Origin: Chitinophaga sp. CF418
GTDB taxonomy: Bacteria; Bacteroidota; Bacteroidia; Chitinophagales; Chitinophagaceae
Direction: 5' to 3'
NCBI RefSeq assembly: GCF_900142925.1
Contig: NZ_FRCN01000001.1
Coordinates: forward strand, 620,001 to 684,000
Length of the DNA stretch: 64,000 bases
Position 1 is the first letter of the stretch, and each line of letters opens with the position of its first letter. Under the pieces are notes generated by a model. It did no database searches. It saw only the letters and a program-made list of their open reading frames with translations, and was not told the origin of the DNA. Below, in pieces: positions 45,369-54,537 of this stretch. Both the position numbers and the translations under genes were made by a program.

Positions 45369-46454
45369 ATGCAAACCAAAACCCGTAAAGTACTAAGACG
45401 AATCGGCACCACTCTGATGTGGTTAGGCGTGCTGGCGGGCTTTGTTGTCATCCTGGTAGCCGCAGTCAATGACAAGAATGATGGTAAATGCACCGGGATC
45501 GTTGTAAAACTGCAGGGAGATGAGGGCAATTTCTTCATTGAAGAAAGAGATATTAAGGCACTGGTGACGAAAGACATGGATTCAAACCCCGTCGGCAAAC
45601 CAATCAAGAATATTAATACCGCTAACCTGGAGAAGATCGTATCACGTGACCCCTGGGTAAAAAATGCAGAGATATTCATTGACAACCAGCGCAAGCTGAA
45701 TATAAAAGTAACACAGCGAGAGCCTGTAGCGCGAGTATTCACGACAGCCGGCAACAGCTTTTACTTTGATACGGAAGGAGACCGGATTCCGGTATCTGCC
45801 CGTTACACCGCCCGCGTACCGGTGTTCACAGACTATCCGGCAGAAGCTGTAAAGCCCAAGACAGCCGACAGTGCACTGTCGGCAGGTATTATGACACTGG
45901 GCAGCTACATCATGGAAGATCCCTTCTGGTCTGCACAGGTAGAACAGGTGATGATTACACCGACGTGGGAATTTGAGATCATCCCGAAATTAGGCGATCA
46001 TGTCATCGCTTTTGGAGATGGAACAGATGTAGAAAAGAAGTTCAGCAAACTGCTGGCGTTTTATAAAGAGGGACTGAATAAAGTGGGCTGGAACAATTAC
46101 GCAAGAATTAATGTTGCTTATGAAAATGAGGTAGTATGTACGAGAAGGAACGGTGAGGAATTATCCAGAAAACTGGCATCTGCAGATAGTGCACGCATTG
46201 CCGGAAATGATTCTGCCGCTAAGTTCCTTATACACCACGATGAAGTAACGCAAGCAGAAACAACATCAATGATGAAGACGCAGACCAAAGTGGCAGCACC
46301 TAAGCAGGCAAAAGCAAAGGTGACAACACCTAAGCCTGCATCTTCAAAGCCGAAGGTACAAAAGGCTGCGGCGACCGATAAAAAGGCGCCGAAAGCAGTG
46401 TATAAGCCGGTTAAAAAATCTGTCAACACAACAAAAAATAATAGAACGCCATGA
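45369..46454 (+). CDS. ftsQ: cell division protein FtsQ
   Basis: 361 residues. A short basic cytoplasmic N-terminus, one membrane helix (about 15-37), a POTRA-like region (about 40-125, VVKLQGDEGNFFIEERDIKALV) and a beta domain with DPWVKNAEIFIDNQRKLNIKV. A tail of about 60 residues rich in Lys/Ala/Pro/Thr follows (about 300-361), beyond the usual FtsQ fold and probably flexible in the periplasm. It overlaps ftsA by 4 nt (ATGA). Confidence 0.9.
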   Translation: MQTKTRKVLRRIGTTLMWLGVLAGFVVILVAAVNDKNDGKCTGIVVKLQGDEGNFFIEERDIKALVTKDMDSNPVGKPIKNINTANLEKIVSRDPWVKNAEIFIDNQRKLNIKVTQREPVARVFTTAGNSFYFDTEGDRIPVSARYTARVPVFTDYPAEAVKPKTADSALSAGIMTLGSYIMEDPFWSAQVEQVMITPTWEFEIIPKLGDHVIAFGDGTDVEKKFSKLLAFYKEGLNKVGWNNYARINVAYENEVVCTRRNGEELSRKLASADSARIAGNDSAAKFLIHHDEVTQAETTSMMKTQTKVAAPKQAKAKVTTPKPASSKPKVQKAAATDKKAPKAVYKPVKKSVNTTKNNRTP

Positions 46455-47854
46455 ATCAGGAAGCTCCCATCATTGTAGGTCTCGATATTGGAACTACAAA
46501 GATTGCTGCCATCGCAGGAAGAAAGAATGAATACGGGAAACTGGAAATCCTGGGTTTTGGTAAAGCCCCGTCTTTCGGTGTTCAGCACGGAATGGTGCTG
46601 AATATTGATCAGACTATCAAGGCTATTCGCCAGGCCCTGGAAAACTGCTACGCTTCTAATCCGAATCTCGAGATCAATGAAGTATATGTTGGTATTGCAG
46701 GACACCACATCAAGAGTCTGCAGACACGCGGTGACATTGTGCGCAGCGATACCGACGCCGAAATTTCTCAGAAAGACATCGATCAGCTGATAAATGATCA
46801 ATATAAAACTGTGATTCCCGCCAGTGATCAGATCATTGACGTGATACCGCAGCAGTATATCGTGGACAGCCTCCAGAACATCACCTACCCTATTGGTATG
46901 TCAGGTGTGAAGGTGGGCGCTAACTTCCACATCATCACCGGCGACAAGAACGCTATCCGTAATATCAACCGTAGCGTGGAGAAATCCGGTCTGAAAATAC
47001 ATGACCTCGTACTGCAGCCACTGGCGTCTGCAGCAGCGGTAATGTGTGATATGGACTTCGAAGCAGGTGTTGCTATCGTGGACATCGGTGGTGGTACGAC
47101 AGACCTCGCCGTGTTCTATGAAGGTATTCTGAAACATACAGCCGTGATTCCTTATGGTGGTGAGAACATTACCAACGATATCAAGAACGGTCTGGGTGTA
47201 CTGAAAACACAGGCAGAACAGATGAAAGTGCAGTTTGGTTATGCCCTGGCTGATGAAGCTAAGAATAACGCGTACATCACTATCCCTGGTCTGCGTGGAC
47301 AAAGCCCGAAAGAGATCTCTGTAAAGAACCTGGCCCACATCATACAGGCACGTATGAGTGAGATCATGGACTTCGTGGTGTATCATCTGAAACAGATCGG
47401 AATGGACAATAAGATGCTGAATGGCGGTATTATCCTGACCGGTGGAGGTTCCCAGCTGAAACATCTCATACAGTTAACTGAATATACAACTGGTGTTAGC
47501 GCACGTATCGGTTATCCGAACGAACACCTGGCCAGCGGTCATATTGACGAACTGACCAAACCGATGTACGCTACCTGCGTAGGTCTCATCCTCAAAGGTT
47601 ACAATGATTATGAGAACGACCGCAGAGCACTGGAAGAGAATTATGTAAAGATCAACACCAGCTATCTGGCCAAAGAGCAGGCGGCTAAAGCAGCTACGCT
47701 TGATGAAGATTCCTGGGAAGACGATGAACCGACTGTTGAGCAAATACAGGAAAGGAAAGTAAAAGAACGGAATGCTTCGCTGAAAACATTCCTGGACAGG
47801 ATGAAGACAAAGATCATAGACATGTTCACGGAAGAAGAAGATGCGAAACTTTAA
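46451..47854 (+). CDS. ftsA: cell division protein FtsA
   Basis: 467 residues. Actin-fold ATPase: LDIGTTKIAAIAG (phosphate 1), the 1C insert region, VDIGGGTTDLAVF (phosphate 2) and GGIILTGGGSQLK (adenosine). It tethers FtsZ to the membrane. The C-terminal part after about residue 395 is a charged linker ending LDRMKTKIIDMFTEEED, which contains an amphipathic membrane-targeting helix. Coupled to ftsQ by an ATGA overlap. Confidence 0.96.
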   Translation: MNQEAPIIVGLDIGTTKIAAIAGRKNEYGKLEILGFGKAPSFGVQHGMVLNIDQTIKAIRQALENCYASNPNLEINEVYVGIAGHHIKSLQTRGDIVRSDTDAEISQKDIDQLINDQYKTVIPASDQIIDVIPQQYIVDSLQNITYPIGMSGVKVGANFHIITGDKNAIRNINRSVEKSGLKIHDLVLQPLASAAAVMCDMDFEAGVAIVDIGGGTTDLAVFYEGILKHTAVIPYGGENITNDIKNGLGVLKTQAEQMKVQFGYALADEAKNNAYITIPGLRGQSPKEISVKNLAHIIQARMSEIMDFVVYHLKQIGMDNKMLNGGIILTGGGSQLKHLIQLTEYTTGVSARIGYPNEHLASGHIDELTKPMYATCVGLILKGYNDYENDRRALEENYVKINTSYLAKEQAAKAATLDEDSWEDDEPTVEQIQERKVKERNASLKTFLDRMKTKIIDMFTEEEDAKL

Positions 47855-47995
47855 CAGGGTATTGTCGGTATATGGCGCAATTGTTGCAGCCACAAACGAT
47901 TTAAAAATCAAATAATTAATAAGGGATAATTAATAACTAGAAAGAATTGTGGGCATTATTAATTATACTAACTAACCCATAAAAGAGATAGAGTC

Positions 47996-49687
47996 ATGAT
48001 ACATTTTGATCTTCCCAAAGAAAAATCTTCCATCATCAAGGTGATAGGCATTGGTGGTGGTGGGAGCAATGCGGTGAACCATATGTTCAACCAACGCATC
48101 GAGGGTGTGAATTTTATCATCTGCAATACCGATGCACAGGCTATTGCAAACAGCCCTGTGCCTAACAAGATACAGTTAGGGCCACACTTAACGCAGGGAC
48201 TGGGTGCGGGTGCCAATCCCCGCATCGGTGAACAGGCGACGGAAGAATCCTTTGAAGAAATCAAAAAGATCTTAGAGGTGAATACCAAGATGGCCTTCAT
48301 TACTGCAGGCATGGGTGGCGGTACCGGTACCGGTGGCGCGCCTATCATTGCACGTATATGTAAGGAGCTGGGTATTCTTACGGTGGGGATTGTTACAACA
48401 CCCTTCTCTTATGAAGGGAAAAAAAGGATGGCGCAGGCAGATGACGGTGTCAGCAGATTGAAAGAATATGTTGATACACTGCTTATCATCTCCAATGACA
48501 AGCTTCGTCAGAAGTTCGGCGATCTGAAATTCAAAGCTGCCTTTGAAAAAGCAGATAACGTACTTGCAACCGCAGCAAAATGTATCACCGATGTGATCAA
48601 CTCAACTGGTCAGATCAACGTGGACTTTGCGGACGTTTGTACCGTTATGCGCAATGGCGGTGTGGCCATCCTTGGTGCTGCCACTGCAGAAGGTGAAAAC
48701 CGTGCGCAGAAAGCGATCGAAGAGGCCCTGACTTCTCCTTTGCTGAATGATAACGATATTCGTGGTGCTAAATGGATCCTGATCAACATTTCCTCTTCAG
48801 AAGGTGAATTCGAACACACCCTGGATGAAATGGATACGATACAGGCATACGTACAAAGCCAGGCAGGTGAGGATTGCGACGTGATTCTCGGTGTAGGTTA
48901 TGACTCTACCCTGGACCGTAAACTGGGCGTGACCATCATTGCTACTGGTTTTGAACAGAAACCGATTCAACAGGTAAAAACGACCCCACAGGATCCTTCC
49001 CAGGAACAGCCTAAGATTGTAATGCAGCTGGGCCAAGATGGTGATGAAAAGAAAATGAATAATCAGCAACAGACATTATTCGTTGAACCAGCGGACCTGA
49101 TGGCGCCCCGCCTGGTAGAACCTGTGGTTACCCAGCCTGCAACTACCTTCACTCCTCCTGCTCCCCAGCAGCCGGAAAGACAAAGCTTTACGCTCAACAT
49201 TGAGCCTTCAGCTGCGGCTTCCCAGCCTATGGCGGGCTACGGAGCCGGTGTAAATGTTATACAGCCTACTCCTGCAGCCGGTGGCTACCCTGCAGGCCCT
49301 GCATACATCTACATAGAGCCAGGTGGCAACACGCCTGCTTCTCCGGATGTTCCGGAAATGAAAATGGTTTTCAGAGATGAAGATCAGGCGCCGGAAGCAC
49401 CGTCAGAGATCCAGCTGCAGGCTTTTGAAGAGCAACTGGAAGAACAAAAACGCAAACAGGCTGAACGCGTGGCAAAACTGCGCAGCATCAGCTTCAATGT
49501 AAAAGGCATAGATAATAACACAGAAATAGAAAATGTTCCTGCCTACATCCGTCGTAACATCAACCTCGATAATGGCGCCGGATCAGCAGAAAACTTCTAT
49601 TCTAACTATACTATTTCCGACGGTCAGAACAACCAGGCGGAAATTAATACGATTAATACCTTTTTAGATGGGAAAAAACCCGATTGA
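47996..49687 (+). CDS. ftsZ: cell division GTPase FtsZ
   Basis: 563 residues, clearly longer than the about 380 of E. coli. The GTPase core has GGGGSNAVNHM, the tubulin signature GGGTGTG (about 107-113) and the T7-loop region NVDFADV. After about residue 320 comes a long Pro/Gln/Ala-rich linker. The FtsA-binding peptide NVPAYIRR lies at about 512-519 and is followed by another 44 residues, so it is not at the extreme end as in E. coli. The gene is preceded by a 141-bp AT-rich gap with AATTAATA repeats that may hold its own promoter, and ends at a strong terminator. Confidence 0.97.
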   Translation: MIHFDLPKEKSSIIKVIGIGGGGSNAVNHMFNQRIEGVNFIICNTDAQAIANSPVPNKIQLGPHLTQGLGAGANPRIGEQATEESFEEIKKILEVNTKMAFITAGMGGGTGTGGAPIIARICKELGILTVGIVTTPFSYEGKKRMAQADDGVSRLKEYVDTLLIISNDKLRQKFGDLKFKAAFEKADNVLATAAKCITDVINSTGQINVDFADVCTVMRNGGVAILGAATAEGENRAQKAIEEALTSPLLNDNDIRGAKWILINISSSEGEFEHTLDEMDTIQAYVQSQAGEDCDVILGVGYDSTLDRKLGVTIIATGFEQKPIQQVKTTPQDPSQEQPKIVMQLGQDGDEKKMNNQQQTLFVEPADLMAPRLVEPVVTQPATTFTPPAPQQPERQSFTLNIEPSAAASQPMAGYGAGVNVIQPTPAAGGYPAGPAYIYIEPGGNTPASPDVPEMKMVFRDEDQAPEAPSEIQLQAFEEQLEEQKRKQAERVAKLRSISFNVKGIDNNTEIENVPAYIRRNINLDNGAGSAENFYSNYTISDGQNNQAEINTINTFLDGKKPD

Positions 49688-49726
49688 TCTATTCGGACGT
49701 TTGATTGTTTTTTAGTTGTGTTAAAG

Positions 49727-49759
49727 AAAAGTCCTCCGGTTCCCCGGGGGACTTTTTTT
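49727..49759 (+). terminator. terminator of the dcw cluster
   Basis: A 13-bp stem (AAAAGTCCTCCGG with CCGGGGGACTTTT, one G-T pair) with a TTCC tetraloop runs into seven T residues. It begins 40 nt after the ftsZ stop and closes the 16-kb cluster. Confidence 0.92.
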
Positions 49760-49818
49760 GTGCTAAACAAAAATAGTTGCGGCTGTGCTTTGTAATAAAA
49801 TCCGTAGAGAAACAATTT

Positions 49819-49852
49819 CCGATCATTTTGCCGATATCGGCAAAATGATCGG
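49819..49852. repeat. 34-nt perfect palindrome that copies dinD coding sequence
   Basis: The sequence is a perfect inverted repeat of two 17-nt arms. Extended to 49855 it equals dinD 50622-50656 in 34 of 35 positions. In the frame used by dinD it reads SDHFADIGKMIGL, and the three base differences from dinD over these 13 codons are all synonymous. It is probably a relic of a second dinD-like gene abutting the DUF202 stop codon (49860), but it could also be a hairpin terminator or protein-binding site. Confidence 0.65.
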
Positions 49853-49859
49853 ATTGCGG

Positions 49860-50240
49860 TTATGCACTTTCAATCAAATAAACAATCAGCAATACACTCA
49901 CCAAAAATATAAATGCCGTTAACAGTGTAATGAGCAAAGACGAGTGGTAATAAGTCCCTTCCGTCAATTGCTTTTCGGTACGTTTATACCGGACATAAGA
50001 GAATATCGTAGTAGCGGCGCCAACCACCACAAGTAATATTCCAACAAGCGCAGAAACACTCCTGGAATGAATCGCATACTCCTTTCCCAGTACCAGTGAG
50101 ATCTGCTTCACGAAAAGCGAAAATTTGACCACTACGAAGCCAAAGGCCATTATTCCAATATTCGTTCTTATCCAGGCAAGCAGCGTTCGTTCGTTTGCAA
50201 GATGATCGCTGACATTCCCTTTCCTTTTCTCTTCTGGCAT
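49860..50240 (-). CDS. DUF202 (YidH family) membrane protein
   Basis: 126 residues with three membrane helices (about 24-45, 60-82, 100-122). The N-terminal ANERTLLAWIRTNIGIMAFGF is the DUF202 hallmark. Function is unknown in bacteria; the fungal relatives are vacuolar transporter subunits. It diverges from dinD with a 195-bp AT-rich gap. Confidence 0.85.
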   Translation of the reverse strand: MPEEKRKGNVSDHLANERTLLAWIRTNIGIMAFGFVVVKFSLFVKQISLVLGKEYAIHSRSVSALVGILLVVVGAATTIFSYVRYKRTEKQLTEGTYYHSSLLITLLTAFIFLVSVLLIVYLIESA

Positions 50241-50435
50241 GTGATTTATTTTTCACTAAAAGATACAGTAAAATTAAATTGCAAAATATTAAACGCACTC
50301 AATTTTGAGTAGCAAGCATTTAGGAACTGTTTTCATTTTTTCAGTAGCTTTGAACGCCTGATATGATTTAAACTCCAATTGTGTTTCCCAAGATATATCT
50401 GGCATTATACGTTAACACTCAAAATCATACACCAA

Positions 50436-51275
50436 ATGAAAAGTGATCAAATAGCAGAACTTTTTGAAAAATTTGAAGGAATCCGTTACGACCATGGGGG
50501 AGTCGAATGCTGGAGCGCAAGAGAGCTCCAGGTAATATTGGGATATTCGAAATGGGATAACTTTGCAAAGGTAATTGAAAAGGCTAAAAAGTCATGTGAA
50601 GCTGCTGGGGAAGTGGTTTCTGATCATTTTGCCGATATCGGGAAAATGATCGGATTAGGAAAAGGAGGAGAACGGAACATTGATGACATTGCTTTGACCC
50701 GTTATGCATGTTATCTGATTGCGCAAAATGGCGATTCGTCCAAGCCCACTATTGGATTTGCCCAAACATACTTTGCAGTACAGACCAGAAAACAAGAGAT
50801 AATTGAGCAACGATTGTTGGAAGTAGCCCGTGTAACTGCAAGAGAAAAGCTTACTCAATCAGAGAAAAAACTCTCCGGCATTATTTATGAACGAGGAGTG
50901 GATGAACAAAGCTTTGCCGTTATTCGATCTAAGGGTGATCAGGCACTATTTGGTGGAATTAATACCCAGGCAATGAAACAGAAATTGAATGTGCCAGCTA
51001 ATCGTCCTCTCGCAGACTTTCTACCGACTTTAACCTTGAAGGCAAAAGATTTCGCCACAGAATTAACAAGCCATAATGTTGTTGAAAAGGATTTGAAAGG
51101 AGATCAACAAATATCTAAAGAACATGTTGACAACAACCTTGAGGTACGAAAAATACTGTTAAAAAGAGGTATTAAACCCGAACAAATCCCTCCGGCTGAA
51201 GATGTAAAGAAATTACAGAGAAAGCTGGATAATGAAGAAAAAAGCGTTCTCAAAAACGTAAAGAAGAAAAAATAG
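50436..51275 (+). CDS. dinD: DNA-damage-inducible protein D
   Basis: 279 residues from ATG 50436; 19 upstream in-frame residues are unlikely to be used. The N-terminal BRO-N-like region has GGVECWSARELQVILGYSKWDNF and the family-typical SDHFADIGKMI, ALTRYACYLIAQNGDSSK and FAQTYFAVQTRKQE. E. coli DinD (274 residues) is SOS-induced and takes apart RecA filaments. The gene is visibly richer in A/T than the dcw cluster and is flanked by remnants, which suggests horizontal gain. No LexA box was identified. Confidence 0.88.
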   Translation: MKSDQIAELFEKFEGIRYDHGGVECWSARELQVILGYSKWDNFAKVIEKAKKSCEAAGEVVSDHFADIGKMIGLGKGGERNIDDIALTRYACYLIAQNGDSSKPTIGFAQTYFAVQTRKQEIIEQRLLEVARVTAREKLTQSEKKLSGIIYERGVDEQSFAVIRSKGDQALFGGINTQAMKQKLNVPANRPLADFLPTLTLKAKDFATELTSHNVVEKDLKGDQQISKEHVDNNLEVRKILLKRGIKPEQIPPAEDVKKLQRKLDNEEKSVLKNVKKKK

Positions 51276-51277
51276 TA

Positions 51278-51418
51278 CTCTCCACACCCTGCTGCTGTAA
51301 AAAGGCTTTCAAGCCAAAGACTAGTAGCTTGTTCAGAATTAGAAGTATAGGTCCATTGAAAGAGAAAATTCTGACCTGGAACAAAAAGTACGAAGAAATC
51401 ATCATTTCCAATGCATGA
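51278..51418 (+). pseudogene. possible gene remnant after dinD
   Basis: A frame different from dinD stays open through its end and gives a protein-like tail ending PLKEKILTWNKKYEEIIISNA before TGA at 51416-51418. There is no start of its own and no recognised family. The gap 51276-51654 is AT-rich, holds a short CA repeat (about 51480-51495) and no complete gene. It could be the 3' end of a lost gene. Confidence 0.3.
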
Positions 51419-51642
51419 ACAATACCGTCGGCTACCCCTTATTTGAGCAGTTAAGTGTTATTAATGCTATTGCTATATCAACACCACACACACACATGTC
51501 AGATCGTCGAGCCAGAAAAAACCAATAGCGTCGTAGTTGATTTTGGAACCACTTATCTGTAGTTTATGATGCCGTAATTTATATACCTAAAATCATCCAC
51601 CACTTCCCCACATCTATCCATTCCCCACCCCGCCCTTCCTTC

Positions 51643-51650
51643 GTAAATTT
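51643..51650 (+). promoter_or_regulatory. pirin -7 promoter box
   Basis: TAAATTTG matches TAnnTTTG exactly and ends 4 nt before the pirin ATG at 51655, giving a nearly leaderless transcript. The -33 position shows no TTTG. Confidence 0.45.
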
Positions 51651-51654
51651 GCTT

Positions 51655-52518
51655 ATGCAAAAGACAGTAAACAAGGTTGTAAACAACCATCCGATAAATG
51701 GCTCTCTGAGCGATTATTACTTCTACAGTCCTTTGCCTTATCAGGACGGCAAGGCGACGGACCCATTTCTGTTATTACATCACCACGGACCTATGACCCT
51801 GCCCCCTTTTAACAGCGGCATGCCGTTCGGTCCTCACCCGCACAGAGGGTTTGAAACAGTGACCTGGATCATTAGCGGACACGTAGTACATAAAGACTCA
51901 CATGGTTATCATAGCAGGATTGATGCAGGCGGCGTACAGTGGATGTCTGCTGCAAGGGGATTGATACATAATGAATATGTGGAGAAATCCTTTAAGGAAG
52001 AAGGTGGAGACCTGGAACTCTTACAGCTCTGGATCAACCTGCCGGCAAAATTAAAGATGAATCCAGCTAAATATACCGGCTTACAGCAGAATGATATCCC
52101 TGTAGTAACTACAGACGATGATAAGGTGAAGGTAGCTATCGCAGGAGGCAATTGGAATGGCCATAAAGGCGCTATCAATTCCCTTACAGGGGTCAATGCC
52201 TTCCTGATAACAATGAAGCCGGATAGCAAGGCAGAAATCAATGTTGCGGAGAGCAGGAATGTCTTGTTTTATGTATTGCGGGGTAATGTAACGGTGAATG
52301 GAAAGACAGCCGGAGACAGGTCGCTGGTGCTCTTTAATAACGACGGAGATACGATCAATATCGCTGCCAGCAGTGATGCAATTATCCTCTATTGTGACGG
52401 AGCGCCTTTAAACGAGCCTGTTGCCTGGCATGGCCCTTATGTAATGAATACCCAGACCGAGATTATGGAGGCGATGAGAGATGAGCGAATGGGTAAATTC
52501 GGGTTCTATATAGACTAA
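51655..52518 (+). CDS. pirin family protein
   Basis: 287 residues from ATG 51655 (a TTG two codons upstream is less likely). The bicupin N-terminal domain has the metal-binding FGPHPHRGFETVTWIISGHVVHKDSHG pattern (His-Pro-His, later His and Glu), followed by GGVQWMSAARGLIHNE. The C-terminal cupin contains LFYVLRGNVTVNG. Pirins bind iron and some are quercetinases; the substrate is unknown here. It converges with kup at a perfect hairpin. Confidence 0.92.
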   Translation: MQKTVNKVVNNHPINGSLSDYYFYSPLPYQDGKATDPFLLLHHHGPMTLPPFNSGMPFGPHPHRGFETVTWIISGHVVHKDSHGYHSRIDAGGVQWMSAARGLIHNEYVEKSFKEEGGDLELLQLWINLPAKLKMNPAKYTGLQQNDIPVVTTDDDKVKVAIAGGNWNGHKGAINSLTGVNAFLITMKPDSKAEINVAESRNVLFYVLRGNVTVNGKTAGDRSLVLFNNDGDTINIAASSDAIILYCDGAPLNEPVAWHGPYVMNTQTEIMEAMRDERMGKFGFYID

Positions 52519-52524
52519 AAAGTA

Positions 52525-52551
52525 AAAAGGCCAGCATTAAGCTGGCCTTTT
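52525..52551. terminator. bidirectional terminator between pirin and kup
   Basis: AAAAGGCCAGC and GCTGGCCTTTT form a perfect 11-bp stem with a 5-nt loop; T runs exist on both strands (CTTTTCTATT on plus, CTTTTTACTTTTT on minus). It fits as the shared end of two convergent genes. Confidence 0.92.
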
Positions 52552-52554
52552 CTA

Positions 52555-54510
52555 TTAAAAATGTATGATCCGTCGCAGTTGCAGGTTCGTGACAGGCGAT
52601 ACCACCAGCGGATATTTTTCGATCGTTACGTAACTGGAATCCAGTCCGAAACCACGCTCCTCTGATAAGCTGATCTTTTTCAGGAAGAAGTACATACGCA
52701 TTACCAAACGCTCATAGAGTGGCAGGTCATTATCGTGCGAAAGGAATTTCTCCATTACGATGAACTGGAAGTCCCCTACTACATTGTTCTTGCTCAGGGA
52801 TTCGTACCGGCTGGTAATGTTCACTTCCTTGTTACGCACCATATCTTCCACGACCATGCGGAACATCAGGTTGATACGCTGCTCCACTTTAAAGCCCAGT
52901 CTGAATTCCACCCTGATCACCTCATTAGGAATGATCGTCTGTACGGAATATTCACTCAGATAAGGCTCATCCACAACGTCCACATGTACAAACCAGTATA
53001 TATCCGCCCTTTTGGGCTTCTTGTTCAGGATAGAATAAATGATCTTATGCTCGATCTCCTTCGGATTGTCAGCGCTACTCATATACACCAGGTGAGTGGC
53101 ATATTTGGGGATAGTGCTGTCGTTACTTAGTTCCTGGATCACCGGAAGATGATCTTCCAGCCTTACAAATTCCACGTACCGGTTCTTGATCTTCCTGGAT
53201 TTAAACCATACCATCATGATCAGGAAGAGGATTCCCGCCACAATTACGGTTACATAACCGCCATGCATGAATTTCACCAGGTTAGCGAAGAGGAAGGAGA
53301 ATTCCAGGGTAAAATAAATGACCAGGTAGATCAGGATCAGGCTGAGCCGGACCCTCCGCGTATATAGGTAGAAGGCGAACAGACAGGACGTCATCAGCAT
53401 ACAGATGGTGATGGACAATCCATAGGCCGCCTCCATAGAGGAAGACTCCTTAAAGATCAGCACAATAGCCACACAACCCACGAACAACATGGTATTAATA
53501 CCAGGGATGTATAACTGTCCGCGTTCCTCCGTAGGGTAATTAATCTTTAATTTAGGCCAAAGGTTTAATCGCATTGCTTCTGAAATGAGGGTAAAAGACC
53601 CTGATATCAGCGCCTGACTGGCAATAATGGATGCCAGGGTAGCGATCAGCACTCCAAAGATGACAAACCATTCAGGCATAATAGCGAAGAATGGGTTCTG
53701 GTCTTTAGGGATGATCTGTCCTTTCTGCGTCAGCAACCAGGCACCTTGTCCGAGGTAGTTCAGGATCAGGCAGGCCTTCACAAAAATCCAGGAAATCCGG
53801 ATATTTCCTCTACCACAGTGGCCAAGGTCGGAATAAAGGGCTTCAGCTCCAGTGGTACACAGGAATACCGCTCCTAATATCATAAACCCACGGGGATAGG
53901 TGGTGAGCAGCTCGATGGCATAGTGGGGGCTGAATGCTTTTAAGACAGCCACGTCATCCACGATGTGCGACAGGCCCAGCAGCCCCAGCATAGAAAACCA
54001 GATCACCATAATAGGGCCAAACAATTTGCCGATGGATACGGTACCAAATTGCTGTACTACAAACATTAAAGTGATGATGGTCAGCACGATCTTTACAATT
54101 GTGAACTGGCTGAGGTCTTTGAATACTTCCAGGGTCCGTAACCCCTCAATAGCAGATGTAACAGTAATAGGTGGGGTAATGATCCCATCGGCCAGCAGGG
54201 CGGCCCCTCCTATCATCCCAAAGATAACGGCCCATTTGGCATGCCTTCTGACCAACGCATATAATGAAAAAATCCCGCCTTCACCTTTGTTATCGGCCCG
54301 AAGTGTCAGGATCACATATTTAATCGTCGTTTGTAAAGTCAGGGTCCAGATGATACAGGATATACCACCGATAACCAGGAGATCGCTTACAGGGTTATTG
54401 CCTACAATTGCCTTGAAAACGTATAACGGAGAGGTACCAATGTCACCGTAGATAATACCCAAAGCTACTACTAAACCGGCCAGGCTTACCCTGTTAATGT
54501 CTTTTCTCAC
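52555..54510 (-). CDS. kup: KUP-family potassium uptake transporter
   Basis: 651 residues from GTG 54510, chosen because the protein then begins RKDINRVSLAGLVVALGIIYGD, as relatives do, and because a good promoter lies just upstream. The longer frame would start at TTG 54540 inside that promoter. Twelve membrane helices span about 10-450; GDIGTSPLY is the KUP signature. The C-terminal cytoplasmic domain covers about 450-651. A proton-coupled K+ importer by family. Confidence 0.92.
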   Translation of the reverse strand: MRKDINRVSLAGLVVALGIIYGDIGTSPLYVFKAIVGNNPVSDLLVIGGISCIIWTLTLQTTIKYVILTLRADNKGEGGIFSLYALVRRHAKWAVIFGMIGGAALLADGIITPPITVTSAIEGLRTLEVFKDLSQFTIVKIVLTIITLMFVVQQFGTVSIGKLFGPIMVIWFSMLGLLGLSHIVDDVAVLKAFSPHYAIELLTTYPRGFMILGAVFLCTTGAEALYSDLGHCGRGNIRISWIFVKACLILNYLGQGAWLLTQKGQIIPKDQNPFFAIMPEWFVIFGVLIATLASIIASQALISGSFTLISEAMRLNLWPKLKINYPTEERGQLYIPGINTMLFVGCVAIVLIFKESSSMEAAYGLSITICMLMTSCLFAFYLYTRRVRLSLILIYLVIYFTLEFSFLFANLVKFMHGGYVTVIVAGILFLIMMVWFKSRKIKNRYVEFVRLEDHLPVIQELSNDSTIPKYATHLVYMSSADNPKEIEHKIIYSILNKKPKRADIYWFVHVDVVDEPYLSEYSVQTIIPNEVIRVEFRLGFKVEQRINLMFRMVVEDMVRNKEVNITSRYESLSKNNVVGDFQFIVMEKFLSHDNDLPLYERLVMRMYFFLKKISLSEERGFGLDSSYVTIEKYPLVVSPVTNLQLRRIIHF

Positions 54511-54537
54511 GAAATATGTATTTAATAAAAAAGCCAC

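Noticed and set aside
46118..46801. 227-residue minus-strand open frame opposite ftsQ/ftsA
   Set aside because: It covers the ATGA junction of two well-supported genes and has repetitive low-complexity sequence mirrored from the FtsQ tail.
33944..49687. dcw cluster as a novel arrangement
   Set aside because: Gene order and the missing murB, murF and ddl agree with the usual Bacteroidota form.
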